A DNA stretch of 64,000 bases from Siphonodentalium dalli (GCA_032622095.1 CP136061.1:51163762-51227761), one strand, 5' to 3'. Numbered from the stretch's first letter, positions 1-12,311 are shown. Numbers and translations are program-made. The notes: generated from the sequence alone by a model not told the origin.

Positions 1-3000
1 AAAGTTTCGCATTAAGCAAGCTGTGTATTAGTTGGAATTTGCCCGATGTCCTTGGACATTATTGACCTAATCACTAAAGTCGGTCAGCAAAATAATTGGT
101 CGTGCTTTTCAAAGTTCAGCCGAATTGCATCTAAAGCCATTTTTTACATCGATCACGTTATCTTTGCTAGATGCTTGTATTAGACTTAATGTGCTGCTAG
201 TCTCAAAATTTCGGCAGATTTTGGGAAAATAAATAAGAATACTTTAAGCTTGTTATGGGAATAAATCACAAATAAGATAATATGATCACACCCTCGCGTA
301 ATTAACGAACCAAACAAAAACCACCCACATTAGGGTAGCTGTGGCTTTTTTCCTTACCTTTTTGTTATCAAAATCAGTTTATAGATTTCCTGGTACTCCA
401 TCCAAATAAGATTCACATAAGGCTATATTTCTTGGGTTCGTACAATGAATGGAACCCAATCGTAATTTTGAGTATAAATTAGGCAAATCGTACTTCCGGG
501 TAGTCTTGACGCTGAGTGAGCACTGCGGTGGAGATACTATACCGAAAAGCGTGTCGATTTCATAGCTGTTCAATTCATTCAAAGGTGTCACCGTGTCGAT
601 TTCAACGAAAATCGACGAACAACGTCATCGTGTAACTTTCCCCATTGACCGAGTTCGCTTGAACCTGCACGAATATATCTTCTGCCTTGTTCATAATTAT
701 ATGTGTTTCCTTTCGATTCCAGAAAATAGTATATTATGGATTATCACATGGATGTATGTACTATATAGTATTATGATAACAATTCATCCTTATTAAATAT
801 ATATTATTTCGTTTCGCATCGTGCCAAGTGCTGTACATTAACCCTTTACCCAACAGTAATACGACTAACATCATTACCGCCACCCAATACTGATAGGAGA
901 GAACGTCGCCACCCTATCTAACAGAACTGTCCGGTGTTGTCAATGTTATTGGAACAAAAATGTATTATTACTAAATTTTATGGTAGCTCTTGTTTTATGA
1001 AATTATGTTTATCTGCACGGATGGGAGTAATTTTTGTGTGAATCCCCCTCCCCTTAGTAAAAGAAGCGAATATTTATTAGGTTTTATATTTATATTTTAT
1101 AACAATAAATGTAATGAACAAACAAAAGATAAGTTTATTTACATTAAAATTTATATTAAAATTAAAACCAATTTGTTGTGTTATAATTCAATATTTTTGT
1201 TGTAAACTATGACGGGGAAAAATGCAAAACACTGGGCTCTGTGGATGCTATGCGACAGGGCTCTCTAGAGTCTAGAGCTTAATGGACGCTGTGTGACAGG
1301 GCGCTCTGGTGCTCTCTAAATGCACACCTTCGCACAGTAGAACGGTAAATTCGTGATGACATACTTGTTATAATATATGATTCACATCATGAATTTCGTT
1401 CACTTTTCACTCACGCCGATGTGTGTACGTCGTTATTTATTGTGTATTATTTTCACAATAAAAGGTAAACTGACGCTACCAATAAACTTGCATTGTAATT
1501 CAATATTCATAATTCTCATTAGCAATACCAATAATCGAAAGGCACAGTAACAAAATTTTCCGATTACGACATTAATGCTTTAAGACCACCGATCTACTGT
1601 GCGACAAAAGCGCTCGCGAAATTCAAAACAGTAGCGTCGTATTAGATAATAATTGGTGACGTCACAAAATCAGATATAGCCTATATACGACCCACAGTGT
1701 CCGGCTTTGGTTCGTTATAAGCAGTGAGTGTAGTGGGTGTGTAAGCTATATAAATGTAGATATAATCAGTGAGTGTAGTGGGTGTGTGTTGTCGGATACC
1801 CGGCGCTGTGGATGTTGGATCACATTTAGTGAGACCTGCTTCGCGGTTCACACAATGTTCCCCAACGACCACAGCGCCGTATCCCACAATAACACACAAC
1901 TACATTACTGTCTTAAGTGTACTTTTGCACAATTGATTCAATGCTATGTTATTCATAATTTAAAAGTATGTGATTCTGATTACCGATTGCACATACTCAA
2001 CATCACTGAGGCGACGCCGTTATAAATACCGTTATATTAATTTTAGGCATATTAAAGAAGATTCTAGGCTAAATATGATGATGACAAAGGTCCCAATTGG
2101 TCATTATGTTTAAATGGCTGCCAAAAGATATGGGATATTCTGACTATTTTCCAATAGCATAGTTTTGACACCCGAAACTACCAACATATCCCAATTTTAA
2201 GACTTTGAAATTTCATTTTCCTCAAATTCGATGTAAACATGTGTCACAAATTGGCACAATAAAACATCTCATGGGTAGCTTACAACCAGATCAGATGACA
2301 GGCAGATCACAACACATGGATTATCTTGATTATATTAGACTGTGTGACACATGCAACCTACTACCCCTCTGATTGGATGATTAGATGACTTGGAAAGCAT
2401 GCGTGTCTACTGGAAGTGATCGCTGTACAGCACTGTGATATACACTTGTGACCATTGCGCTCTGACTGGGCTGACTCTTTTCAATCACTGTTGACACATT
2501 TGAATAACGAGATTCCATATTTCTTAGGACCGTACACACATATAAACCTTTCTGGCATGCGGTCAGGATTTGACAGAGCAGCTACAAAGCACAGCATATC
2601 TCAAAACTATTTCAAAACTCATTTCCACTCCGAAATGAATGTCAAAACAAACTGAGTCATCTGAACCGCGGTGCATCCTGTCCGTCATCCCCGTCTCGAA
2701 CATAAGCACCCGTCAGTCGATATACGATAGAGAACCTCATCACAATTTCAACATCTCACACCATAATGATCACCACACACTTGTACTTTCAATTACCATA
2801 CCATATGTTTGTTTAGTTATGACCATTCATATTGTTTTCATGCTTTGTGCATATCAGGGGTTCAATAACTTGCTCCGGTCAGCTCAAAAACACTGTCTGT
2901 TATACAGTTGAGCCATGTCTGACTGCCATGTGCCAACGTTCAAAATGTCAAACGCCAGTGTCCGCTTCTCCAACCACGAGGCCCAATTGCTGCTCAATAC

Positions 3001-3740
3001 TCATATCGAACCATAGACTAAAATACCAATGACTTGTTCTATACATTAGTATAGCGCAGCAATTGGAACTTTTGACTTGCAGAAGACACCAAAGACCCTT
3101 GTGGCAAAAGGCGATACATATAGTTTCCGGAAATAACATTTAAAATTATGACTCATTTCAATTTTGTTCATCTTGAGTGATATTATTCAAATAATTCAAG
3201 TTTTCTATAAGTATTCTATATAAACTAGAAAAATGCAGTTTTTTTGTAATTTTTATTTAAGAAACAATCACAATGAGGAATATCATATACAAAATGGCCA
3301 AGGAAATGTATGTTCATATACAGGTATGGCATTCCTCACATTCACACATACATCTCTCTTACTGTATGCAGTCTCCTTGTTCACGGCATTCACTCAACAG
3401 TGACATAACATCGTATAGTAGGTATATACATGCATGTCTGAGTAGAACAATTATGTTTTTCTTATTTTATGGGACATTGTTAATAAGCTCAACTCTCATA
3501 TATTGTATCGTGGATACTGGTGGGTTGTCTTATTTGATTTATTGGACAGGGTGAGAATCATTATCAGTCACAACAAATATTAAGGTAGCTTATTCGTCAG
3601 TTGATTGAGGCTCTTGACCATTGTAAAGCTGTTTCTATATAGAACCAGTTTTTCGAGAATTCTGCAAGTTCCGATTGACACCCTGCTGTATACTTCTCAC
3701 AATTATATCTATATGTAAGCGCTCTGATGAAAACATTAAT
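1..3740. other. AT-rich non-coding stretch
   Basis: No recognisable gene or transposon was found. The short ORFs here have no domain I recognise and their composition follows the AT-rich background. Two small local duplications are visible. One is a roughly 25-bp unit (gtggatgctatgcgacaggg / atggacgctgtgtgacaggg) near 1241 and 1281. The other is a gtgagtgtagtgggtgtgt unit near 1722 and 1768. Confidence 0.6.
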
Positions 3741-3749
3741 TGACAAAAT

Positions 3750-3835
3750 CACTGTGTAGGAACTGTTACATCGGAAATCGTTCTATCGCCGGTTTGTGAT
3801 GGTTCTTGACTGATTTGTGACGGTTCCTGATGATT
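3750..3835 (+). repeat. Dispersed repeat, copy 1 (inverted partner at 7735-7835)
   Basis: Reading this segment on the minus strand gives a sequence close to 7735-7835 on the plus strand. Shared blocks include aaccgt.acaaatca, caagaacca.cacaa, accggcgatagaacga and ttccgatgta. The two copies lie about 4 kb apart in opposite orientation. They may be two copies of a dispersed element or the arms of one old transposon; no transposase is visible between them. Confidence 0.55.
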
Positions 3836-4349
3836 TAAATTATACATTTGCAAGACTTTTTGACAGTTAAAACGCAATTTTGAGGCATCTATGTGATAAT
3901 TAGATTAGTTATTTTCAATCCCATCACAATCTGTGGCACCAATGAGCGTGCTAATAACGAAACTTTCATTGTGCGAGTCACAACAACGACAAAAACCACG
4001 AAGTTTTATAATTGTTTGGGTTTCCTCCTGATCGAGTCTGTTCTCTCCCCATTTAATCGTTCTATACGGGTAAATCTAAGGCTAATATTTGCCATGGTAC
4101 ATGGTCCAGACTGCCAATTCTGTGAAAGCATACAAAGATAAACACAACAAACTATGCATTAAGTTGAAATTTGCACCACTTTTCATTAATTTCGATGAAT
4201 TACACTGCCTTTCTATGCTTATTCAATAACCTGTGTTACGCCTATCAAAATTCACAAAGTCGCCAGCTAGTTTTAAAATTAACGCGTTTTGCAGGCCCAT
4301 CATTTCCACGAGTCAATAGCCGGTTAACAATAGTGAAATGTCATAGCGC
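3836..4349. other. Unannotated stretch
   Basis: AT-rich sequence between a dispersed repeat and a Helitron-like element. Short ORFs are present, but none has a recognisable domain and no splice-site context supports an exon. Confidence 0.5.
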
Positions 4350-5092
4350 TGGACTTCGGAAAGCGTGAGCGTAGACGGGATATATAGAGTTATATGTCTT
4401 GTATTTTATCTATTTTATGTTTTGGAACTTCTGTCTGTATGTATGTATTTGTGTTATAGACTCCAAAAACTGCTCGACCGATCGGACTCAAATTTGGTGT
4501 GTAGACCTACTTTGATCCGGGGAACAATATGGGATGGTAAAATTTCACGTGCGACCGCGTCATTGACCTTGACCTCGTTCAAATACGCTCATATAGGCAT
4601 GCTTCTGGACCTCGACCGATCCCACTCAAATTTGGTAGCTGGGTCTACTTTGATCACGGGAACAATATGGACGGGTCGAATTTCACTTGCAACCGTGTCC
4701 TCGACCTTGCTCATATACGCTCATATAGGCATGTTTCTGGACCTCGACCGATCCGATTCAAATTTGGTATAATGTAGGCCTACTTTGATCCCGGGAACAA
4801 TATGGGTCGGTCCAATTTCACGTGCGACCGTGTCCTTGACCTTGACCACATTCGCTCATATAGGCATGTTTCCGGGCCGATCGAACAATTGTTTGTTCAG
4901 GCGGAGACGATCACAAATACTGTCAAATAGATCCATAAAGAGGGCACATCGGCTAGTGTTTTCTATTTTCGTAGACGTATTTTACTCAACAAAAAGCCAA
5001 AAATATGACGTTAAAAGTTCGTTGACACCCATACAACGGTCTGATTACGCAGTTTATGTCGGGCATCCGCTTGCTGGATGCTGATTATCTAG
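4350..5092 (+). mobile_element. Non-autonomous Helitron-like element (5' end uncertain)
   Basis: The 3' end has the Helitron layout: a hairpin with stem GCATCC/GGATGC (5063-5068 and 5076-5081), a short spacer, then CTAG at 5089-5092. The body carries three ~133-bp minisatellite units rich in 'gaccttgacc', like those often seen in non-autonomous Helitrons of marine invertebrates. No Rep/helicase coding sequence is present. The base after CTAG is G rather than the expected T, which weakens the call, and I could not find a canonical TC 5' end, so the start is approximate. Confidence 0.5.
4473..4876 (+). repeat. Minisatellite, 3 units of 132-138 bp, in the Helitron-like element
   Basis: Units begin at 4473, 4611 and 4743, each with ctcgaccgatc. 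followed by ctcaaatttggt, tactttgatc.cggg, aacaatatgg, and ending gctcatataggcatg. The three units differ by scattered substitutions and a few indels. The open frame 4365-4772 is a translation of this array and not a gene. Confidence 0.85.
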
Positions 5093-5217
5093 GTTAAATT
5101 CTAGAATTCTAGAATATGCAGCTATTAAAGCATATACAAGGACGATAACATTTCACTCAATCATATTTTTGATTGACTAGGAATCTCTGATTTTTTAATA
5201 GAATCCTACAGTTACAA
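5093..5217. other. Short spacer with a TTCTAGAA palindrome
   Basis: Contains the direct and palindromic run attctagaattctagaat at about 5099-5116. Nothing coding is visible. Confidence 0.4.
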
Positions 5218-5322
5218 TATTATTATATTTGGTTACTAAATGCGCTGTAATGAGAATTGACTTGAATCCATTGATTAATTTGTAGGAATGCATAACTATT
5301 AATTTCAGCAAGCAGTAACATA
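5218..5322 (+). repeat. Direct repeat, copy 1 (partner 5849-5968)
   Basis: Shares the order of blocks attattatat, actaaatg.gctgtaatgag, gacttgaatcc.attgatt, atttgtaggaatgc, ctatta and gcagtaaca with 5849-5968. The two copies flank a tandem duplication and a 152-bp palindrome, so the whole 5.2-6.0 kb interval looks like a composite repeat. Confidence 0.7.
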
Positions 5323-5356
5323 TAAAAAAGAGACAAGAATAATGCAGTTACAAATA

Positions 5357-5512
5357 TTGTTATCCTTCATCCCATTTTCATCTCTTCTGATTGACTGAGA
5401 GTGCGTCACATGGCGGGCCGTAAATCACCTTGTTATCCTTCATCCCATTTCATACCATTTTCCTCTCTTCTGATTGGCTAAGAGTGCGTCACATGGCGGG
5501 CCGTAAATCACC
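5357..5512 (+). repeat. Tandem duplication of a ~75-bp unit
   Basis: Two adjacent copies start at 5357 and 5430. Each contains ttgttatccttcatccca, ctcttctgattg.ct, agagtgcgtcacatggcggg and ccgtaaatcacc. The second copy has an extra ~10 bp (cataccattt). Confidence 0.85.
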
Positions 5513-5695
5513 ATATTACCCTCGAGAGTAACATTGTTTCAGTTATTGACCGCTCCAGATTATGAATGTTTTATTTTCTAAATAGCGATGATTCAAACAT
5601 AAAATTAACTTTTCGAACTGGATTAAAGAATATTTGCCGCGCATTTATGCCTGCTATTAAGGAGGTTCGTGTGTAATCCTTTGTCAGATAACAGA

Positions 5696-5847
5696 ACAGT
5701 TATCACCCTTGTTTTCGTGAGACACGGGGATTTGTCGCCGCTCTCGACCTGGAATGTCACCCTCGGGCCTGCGGCCCTCGGGTGACATTCCAGATCTCGA
5801 GCGGGCGACAAATCCCCGTGTCTCACTCAATCGCGGGCGATAACTGT
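5696..5847. mobile_element. 152-bp palindromic MITE-like element
   Basis: The arms 5717-5768 and 5773-5826 are near-perfect inverted repeats (gtgagacacggggatttgtc ... gacaaatccccgtgtctcac) around a short GC-rich loop. The outermost ends match as CAGTTATC and GATAACTG, with TA after the right end. Much more GC-rich than its surroundings. No coding capacity; the (-) ORF 5623-5826 is a by-product of the palindrome. Confidence 0.7.
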
Positions 5848-5848
5848 A

Positions 5849-5968
5849 TATTATTATATGGATGTTAATCCTTTTGTGACTAAATGTGCTGTAATGAGCA
5901 GCGACATGAATCCTATTGATTCATTTGTAGGAATGCTCAGCTATTAAATTCAACATGCAGTAACACAT
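5849..5968 (+). repeat. Direct repeat, copy 2 (partner 5218-5322)
   Basis: Diverged second copy of the 5218-5322 sequence. It is followed at 5983-6012 by an inverted fragment of its own aggaatgctcagctatt part (attagctgaacattc), so the unit is partly folded back. Confidence 0.65.
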
Positions 5969-6012
5969 TGTTTGAATTATTAGCTGAACATTCATACAAA
6001 TGAATCATTAGA

Positions 6013-7734
6013 AATCAGTATTATGAGTGTCTGACCTGGCTATTATAAGGCACATTATTATTCCTCGCTGATAACGTGTCAAGTGAGCAGGGACGTGGGC
6101 TGGAGGATTTCCAATGTTGGGGCGTCCATCTTGGAATTTCTAACTGCGCCATCCCCTTGAAACAGACCAAACTCATGCACAAGGCGTGGGCTTTGGTGTT
6201 TCCCAACTGTATGACACCTTATAGCTCTAGATTGTATGCCATTATGAAGTGAATTGATCAGTAGCCTTTGATTGGCCACCAAGCAAACCGGGGGGAAAAA
6301 CTCGGGATATATGAGCCCAGTGAGAACATGTGGATATCTGAACCTGAAAATCATCTAGACTGGCTTCAAGATTCCCAAGTGTTGGAAGTTTCCAACCTGG
6401 CGCCCCACCCCCACAAGATTGGAAATGTTCACAACATATGGAGAGAGCGAGCGAGAGATGATTTATTTTGCAAACAGCATACGTTATTTAATACAAAGCA
6501 TCTTTATTAAATGGAATTAGATTCTCTGTCCATTAAAACCAGTTTCTTGCCAATTGGGGGGAGGGTAAATGTGATATAGAAAACTAGACCACACCTGCTC
6601 CCCACTTCCTGTCCACCCATCATGAGTTTTGGATCAACTCTAAAGAAGAGGTGTCCATTTGTATATGTTAAATATGGTTGATTACATGATTAAAGTGTAG
6701 GAAAGTATGCAAATGTTGGTCTAAAAACGACAAATTCCCCACTATTACATTGTTGTCAAATCGAACTAAGAGAACAATTTCAACATATTATTGGTATTAA
6801 ATTTCAAACCAATCTATTGTAAGATAAGGAATTTGTAACTGTTGAACATTTTGACCAAAGTTGGGGATAGACACCAATTAAGCACCGCCTCCCCGAGTCC
6901 CCCCACCACCCCAATCACGTCATAACCTATCAATGATTCAGTTGAAAGTGATTTCATAAGTTATATTCATGTCTGGGCGACAAACATGTGTAAATGTCCC
7001 TCAGGTGGACGCCAGAGGAGGAAATATGATGGCGCTGGCATTTAAATATTGTCACACCTGGATCTTTCAATAATTCCCAGATTAAGTAAATGAATATAAC
7101 ATATCATATTCTCCTGAGAGTAGATTTATATTAACATTGGTCATTCATATAGGCGGGCATGATTAAGATACTATACTCATCGGGACTTTCAATATTTTAT
7201 TTCTGCCTATAAATGTCACTTAATCTCCCGTATTAGGTATTTATTGTGTTATTTCTTAGTATACCTGTTCTATTATGCAAATTACATAAGCTACAGTTAT
7301 TATCTGGTTTAAAATGTCAGATATACAAGACGATTTTCGGACCAAAGTGCAAAAATCGTTCGAATAAATCTCATGTACAGAACCGTAACACACAGCCGTG
7401 TTGATCATGAGGTCACAGCTCACAATTATCAACCCCTATCGGGAAACTTTCTCAGCTATTTTACAAAAGAATAACACGGGTATACTTTATCGTCAGTGTT
7501 TGTCTTCAGAATGCGTTTCATATTTTAAACGCCATGAAAAACAAAGAAATTGCGTCCACGTGGCTTGATATTAACGCGTTAACTCGCTAATACCGAGTTT
7601 ATTGTAGTCTAGAGTTCAGGTTTCGATAACACGGCACTTCTGCAGCCTCTGTTCATTCAGGAAAGTATAATATATTCAAGATATCTATAATTATGCGTGA
7701 TTTTGTCACAACAATGATTATTTTCAATCACCAG
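6013..7734. other. Unannotated stretch
   Basis: No gene, transposon end or strong repeat seen. Several 60-90 codon frames occur on both strands at 6.0-6.5 kb, but they overlap one another and show no recognisable domain. Confidence 0.5.
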
Positions 7735-7835
7735 AAACCGTAACAAATCAGGCAAGAACCACCACAATACCGGCGATAGAACGACTTCCGATGTATAACA
7801 GTAACATTTGCTGCATAGTGGACAAAATGGCTGGT
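7735..7835 (+). repeat. Dispersed repeat, copy 2 (inverted partner at 3750-3835)
   Basis: Contains accgtaacaaatcaggcaag, accggcgatagaacgac and ttccgatgta, matching the minus strand of 3750-3835. The copies differ by substitutions and a 2-bp insertion after ttccgatgta. Confidence 0.55.
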
Positions 7836-8455
7836 TTGAATTTAGACCAATTGATATATTGTTTAACTAGGAGCCATAATCAGTTTGTAGTACAGTTATG
7901 GCCAATGGATGATGTGCGAAAGAATCATCGTCGTATTATTTTGTGGGACAGAGATTTATATTATATTTTTCCCCCAATTATAGATTTCTCTAGTAAATGT
8001 TTGCACAAAAATGTGGCTGATGTCTTCCTTTAAATTCTACACTTATTACATTTAACATCTTGCCTTATGTTAAAAATGTGTAGAAATTTATTAGTTGCTA
8101 ATATTATATAATTTATTCGGAATTATAACCATTGTAGCTTGGTGTCAGGCGTCACGAGAAAGGGTAGTTTATCAAATGTAATACAGTGCTACCCATATCA
8201 GCAAACTGTGATTACCATTTTGTGTGCACTTTAGCCGCAATGTGAGAATCGTTCAAAGCTTTACAATAATGTCTTGTCGTCCCCGCAAGTTTTTAATCAA
8301 AGCGATGAAATTACTGAGTAGAATAGGGTAGGAAAAAAGTGAAGTTTAATACCTTTCCATACTGTTTTATACTTGGATTATTCCAAGTGTACAAGCGGAT
8401 ATATGGCTATTTTTCTAATTTTTATTTAGGAATTTTTGCAAATAATATCATGACA
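7836..8455. other. Unannotated stretch
   Basis: AT-rich sequence downstream (3' side) of the minus-strand LINE remnant. The LINE 3' UTR may extend into it, but I see no defined end. Confidence 0.4.
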
Positions 8456-10012
8456 TCATGCCAAAAATGGGTCAGCTAATAGCGTTGACTCGTTCTCCAA
8501 ATAGCCATAATCATATGTACGGAACTTGCGGTCTTCAGGTAAGGGAAAGTCTGTGAGGGGCATACTTTTAGCGCTTTTTGTTACAAGGCACATCACCCAG
8601 ATTATTTTCATTGACAGCTTAAAATTATTGACATCGACCATTTTCAAGCCACCATTTTTGTAATTTGTTTTCTTGAACATTTTCAAAAATTCGTACGGAA
8701 ATCAATTGAAAACGCTGCACTTATCATTTTGTGATCTTTTCAGTGCGTTTGTTAGTTCGTTTAGAGTCATCGGTCCTGTTGTGATATTTGCACTTTCGTT
8801 GATTAGTACTACGTATATTTCTTTCCAGAGGATAGCATTAATATCAAATTGCGGTTATTTAGATTAATAAAGTAATATAAAATGTTCGTGCTTCATTCGA
8901 TATGCTGGACTGCTTATCAATGTTTTTCCTGTATTTTTAATAATACGAGTTTCAAGAAATATTGTGTGTTTTGTTATCAGTGTTTAATCCACCTGTCTCT
9001 AGATCTTATCATTGCCCCACTAGTGCAATGTTTTATAATTTCATATACTTCAGATTAAATTGTTTTGTAATATTTCGAATAATTCATCTCTCTCTGTTGA
9101 ACCTTGTTCCTTGTTTTCAAATAATTTCCATTAATACTTTAGATTTGTTTAATTCATACTCTTTCTTTCTGTTCTACATTTTTCGTGTTGCTGCGAGTTG
9201 TAGAGTCTCACCTCTTATATCAAATAAAAGTGTGTCTAAAAATAAAAGTTTACTAATTTTACAGACAGCATGGTTTATATTTTCTTCACATATCTTCAGT
9301 TTATATTCGTATCGTAATTAATTATTTCTATTATAGAATGTACCAAAACTGCATATCCATTGTCACGAAAAACGAGGCGTTGAATTTCCACATTTCTGTC
9401 AACTGTACTTAATTTTAATGTGAAAGATATTATCGAGTGATCACAACCGCATCCCGGTAATATGTCGGCCTCTGCTCCAACTACACTGTAAAGTTTATTA
9501 AGATATCATAAAGTTATCTAATGTAGCCATTTTTATTGTTTTTTTTACTTCATATACATCGTTTTTAGTTTTTGGTATTGACTTTGCAAGGATCCGCCAG
9601 TTTGAGTCTGTCGACAATGTCGCCCACCACATATTTAGCTCGTGACATGTTTATAATTAAAAGTATGAGCGGTCTGACCATATATTTCAACTAAAGTAAT
9701 TCTAAATTTGTCTACGGTTACATCGATTATTATAAAGATTCCCGATTTACCTTTGACATAATTATGTAATTGGAAGTCGAGATTCTGGCTAAATATAATT
9801 GTCACACCACTCGACTGAAATCACAAGGGTGCCAATACTGTTTTGAAATCCAATTCAGCGGATATCATGTATCTTTCCATTTCTTTTGTGAAATGCATGT
9901 CTTGTAGACCTTATATGAAGACAGTTTGAGCTCGTGTATATCGGAACACGTTGCGGTGTTTCTCTGACTGATTAAGACCTCGGCAATTTGAAGACAATAA
10001 TGTTATAGACAT
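8456..10012 (-). pseudogene. LINE ORF2 remnant: endonuclease plus linker, RT core deleted
   Basis: Non-LTR retrotransposon ORF2 on the minus strand, broken by frameshifts and stops. Reading from 10012 downward, it opens with the APE-type endonuclease start (Met, then LLSSNCRGLNQSEK). It continues with SGVTIIFSQNLDFQLHNY and ITLVEIYGQ, and keeps a CDHS motif near 9434-9448, equivalent to the catalytic SDH of the family. A WKFN stretch near 9379-9393 and the linker GAMIRSRDRW near 9000 follow. RT motif 0 (TLNELTNALK) lies at about 8740-8800 and is then joined near 8690 to a C-terminal GGLKMVDVNNF block. The RT palm, including the YxDD region, is therefore missing. The style resembles L1/Tx1-type elements; the clade is an inference. 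Confidence 0.75.
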
Positions 10013-10228
10013 GATCGGCAACTACTATGCGGACCACCGAAACATTGGCATAGAATACAGAAGAAATATATATAGTTGGCAAATACAACCCAATAATATA
10101 TCAATCCACTGGAATAAGAATCGTCCATACATATCATACATACTAACATACAAACATACTGAATATACAACAAAAACAAAACAAAATTAAGTGATATCCT
10201 ATACGAAGCCTTCATAGAACATGTTATT

Positions 10229-11480
10229 ATATTGTTGTATGGTCAATGATTTTAATGTTATGTGTTTTAACGAAACTGACATAGACGAATCGTTCTCTTC
10301 AGAAATTAAAAATTACGGGCTACCATGATCCTGCTCGTAAAGATCGCAACTCCCGAAGTGGAGGTATATATGTAATGTTCGCGACCTACATCAGTTATGG
10401 GCGTAAACCTGAATTTGACTCATCAATTGTTTAAAATATTCGCAAAGAAAAGCCGTATTCTACTGGAAATGTCATGAAGGTAAAAACAGTACTGGTCCGA
10501 TGTACTAGTACTTAGACCAATCGATACTACAGAAAACACGGGGGCTACAATTCCAACCTCCTAGACAAATCATCGTAGTTGAAGAAAAGCATAGACCGAT
10601 ATAGCAACAACACGTTATACAAGAATAACCCACTCATCAAGTACATAATTGGACCATTATTATCGCCAATTATTTTCGTATGATTGAAGCTGAAGTAACA
10701 ATAAAGCCGGGATTTTCAGACGAATTTGGTGTACATGTGCCATTAGCTTATGATCATTCACAAGTGACATCGTTCCAGAGTGTTTTATAGAACAACCTAT
10801 GACAATTTCGAAAGGGCCAACGAACTGCTCGGTAAAATAAACTGGGATGATCTCTTATGTCTTGAGTTACGATTGCCCAATCCTCTATTTTACGGTCCAT
10901 CAACATGACAACATCTGCTTTTTTTAACTCAGATATCCCAACAGAAATACGAAAGGCTATGAACCAAAGTCCAAAGGAATAATAATCCAGATACATGGCA
11001 AACATATAAGCAATATAGGAGTAAAGTAAAGACCATGATCAATTTCGTAAGATCTAAATTTGAAATAAAATTAGAAGACCTCACGAAATAATAATCATTT
11101 CCGCGAATTGCATACTTTATAAAAAACAACAACAAACGGTATGCCCCTTAGCGTTCTAATCCAGTGTTTCATTTCTAATTCATCAATAAATGACAGTTCA
11201 ATTCACAGTTTACCAGTGTTCAATTAGTTTTACTCTTTCGAATTTCACTAAATTGAATGCAGTTTCCATTTGTGTGGAGAAAAGGCTAAATTTGTCTCCA
11301 TCTCTGAAAAAAAGGCGACCCTGCGATTGTAAAAACTTTCCTCCCATTTCCTTTCTACCCTGTCTGGGAAAATATTTTATAAAGATGTCTTACAACAGAT
11401 CATAAATTTCTTTAATCTTAATAACAGAATTCCTAATGATTTCAGATTTAAAAACTTATCTTAGAATAATTGACCCTATC
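10229..11480 (+). pseudogene. Decayed LINE ORF2 remnant (endonuclease, linker, start of RT)
   Basis: A second non-LTR retrotransposon on the plus strand, head to head with the minus-strand LINE and about 215 bp from it. Visible fragments are an endonuclease piece with the FNETD motif (Glu codon near 10272, the family's catalytic E), YHDPARKDRNSRSGGIYVM near 10321-10380, and a linker piece (DTWQTYKQYRSKVKTMI) at about 10996-11050. An RT start (DCKNFPPISFLPCLGKYF) lies near 11327-11380, equivalent to the NYRPISLL region. The fragments are in different frames with many stops. The motif style suggests the Jockey/CR1 group rather than the L1/Tx1 style of its neighbour. Confidence 0.65.
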
Positions 11481-11726
11481 AATATACTCCCAGTAATTTG
11501 GACACAGCATGAAAGCAATATACTTCACACCAGTACTTCACTTCAGTTTACGGAATTGTTGCAGTCACCTTACCTGATAAATCCCAACAACTATATATCG
11601 GACATTCCATGTAGCACATGTGGCAATGGGTGCGAAGATTGACTTAAATGTTCTATAAATTTTGATCGAATTGTAAAAGTATCTAAAATAGTGCTCTCAA
11701 TATGTGATACTTTAATTTTTTTAAGT

Positions 11727-12055
11727 GTCAGATGTTTTACATGCATGTATCGTCATCAACATGGTTGGTGGTATTACACCCAATCATCAGGCACCACTGC
11801 TTCATCGACGGTTGCTTTCGTTGCATTGTTAATCTTCAGATCTTTCACATACATGTATCTCTTTACCAGAATAGGCGATGGATGACCACTCATCGGCGAC
11901 CACTGCATCATCGATGGTTGCTTTCAGTGTATTGTTAATCATCAGATGTGTCACATACATGTATGTCTTTACCAGCATGGTAGGTGGTGATAAGACCACC
12001 CCTCGGCGACAATTGCGTCGTCGATGGTTGAGAAACGTTGACACTCAGATGTCGC
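11727..12055 (+). repeat. Tandem repeat, three ~105-bp units
   Basis: Units start at about 11727, 11838 and 11942, each with cagatgt.tcaca.acatgtat, a gg.gatgg.gac block, and c.tcgtcgatggttg.tttc ending in attgttaatcatcagat. A partial fourth start is at 12045. The overlapping ORFs on both strands here are translations of the array. Confidence 0.8.
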
Positions 12056-12311
12056 GGCATTGTAGTTGAATGACACACAAGCTGTGCTATCATCTTCGCA
12101 CAGAGCTGCAAATTGGAACACACTCCAAGCAATATCAGTCTGGTTTGGTTGTACTGACGACTTCATGTTTCTGATAGTCCTATAATGTCCTATAATCGAA
12201 ACATACATGGGTGAACGGTATATCAATAAAGGTAAAATCGCTGCTATCATAAACTGTGGCATGTATATTTGAATACACATAACAAAAGCCCGATGTACTT
12301 ATCATAATAAA

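Noticed and set aside
4365-4772. 135-codon ORF with internal repeats as a gene
   Set aside because: Its repeats coincide with the 132-138 bp minisatellite of the Helitron-like element.
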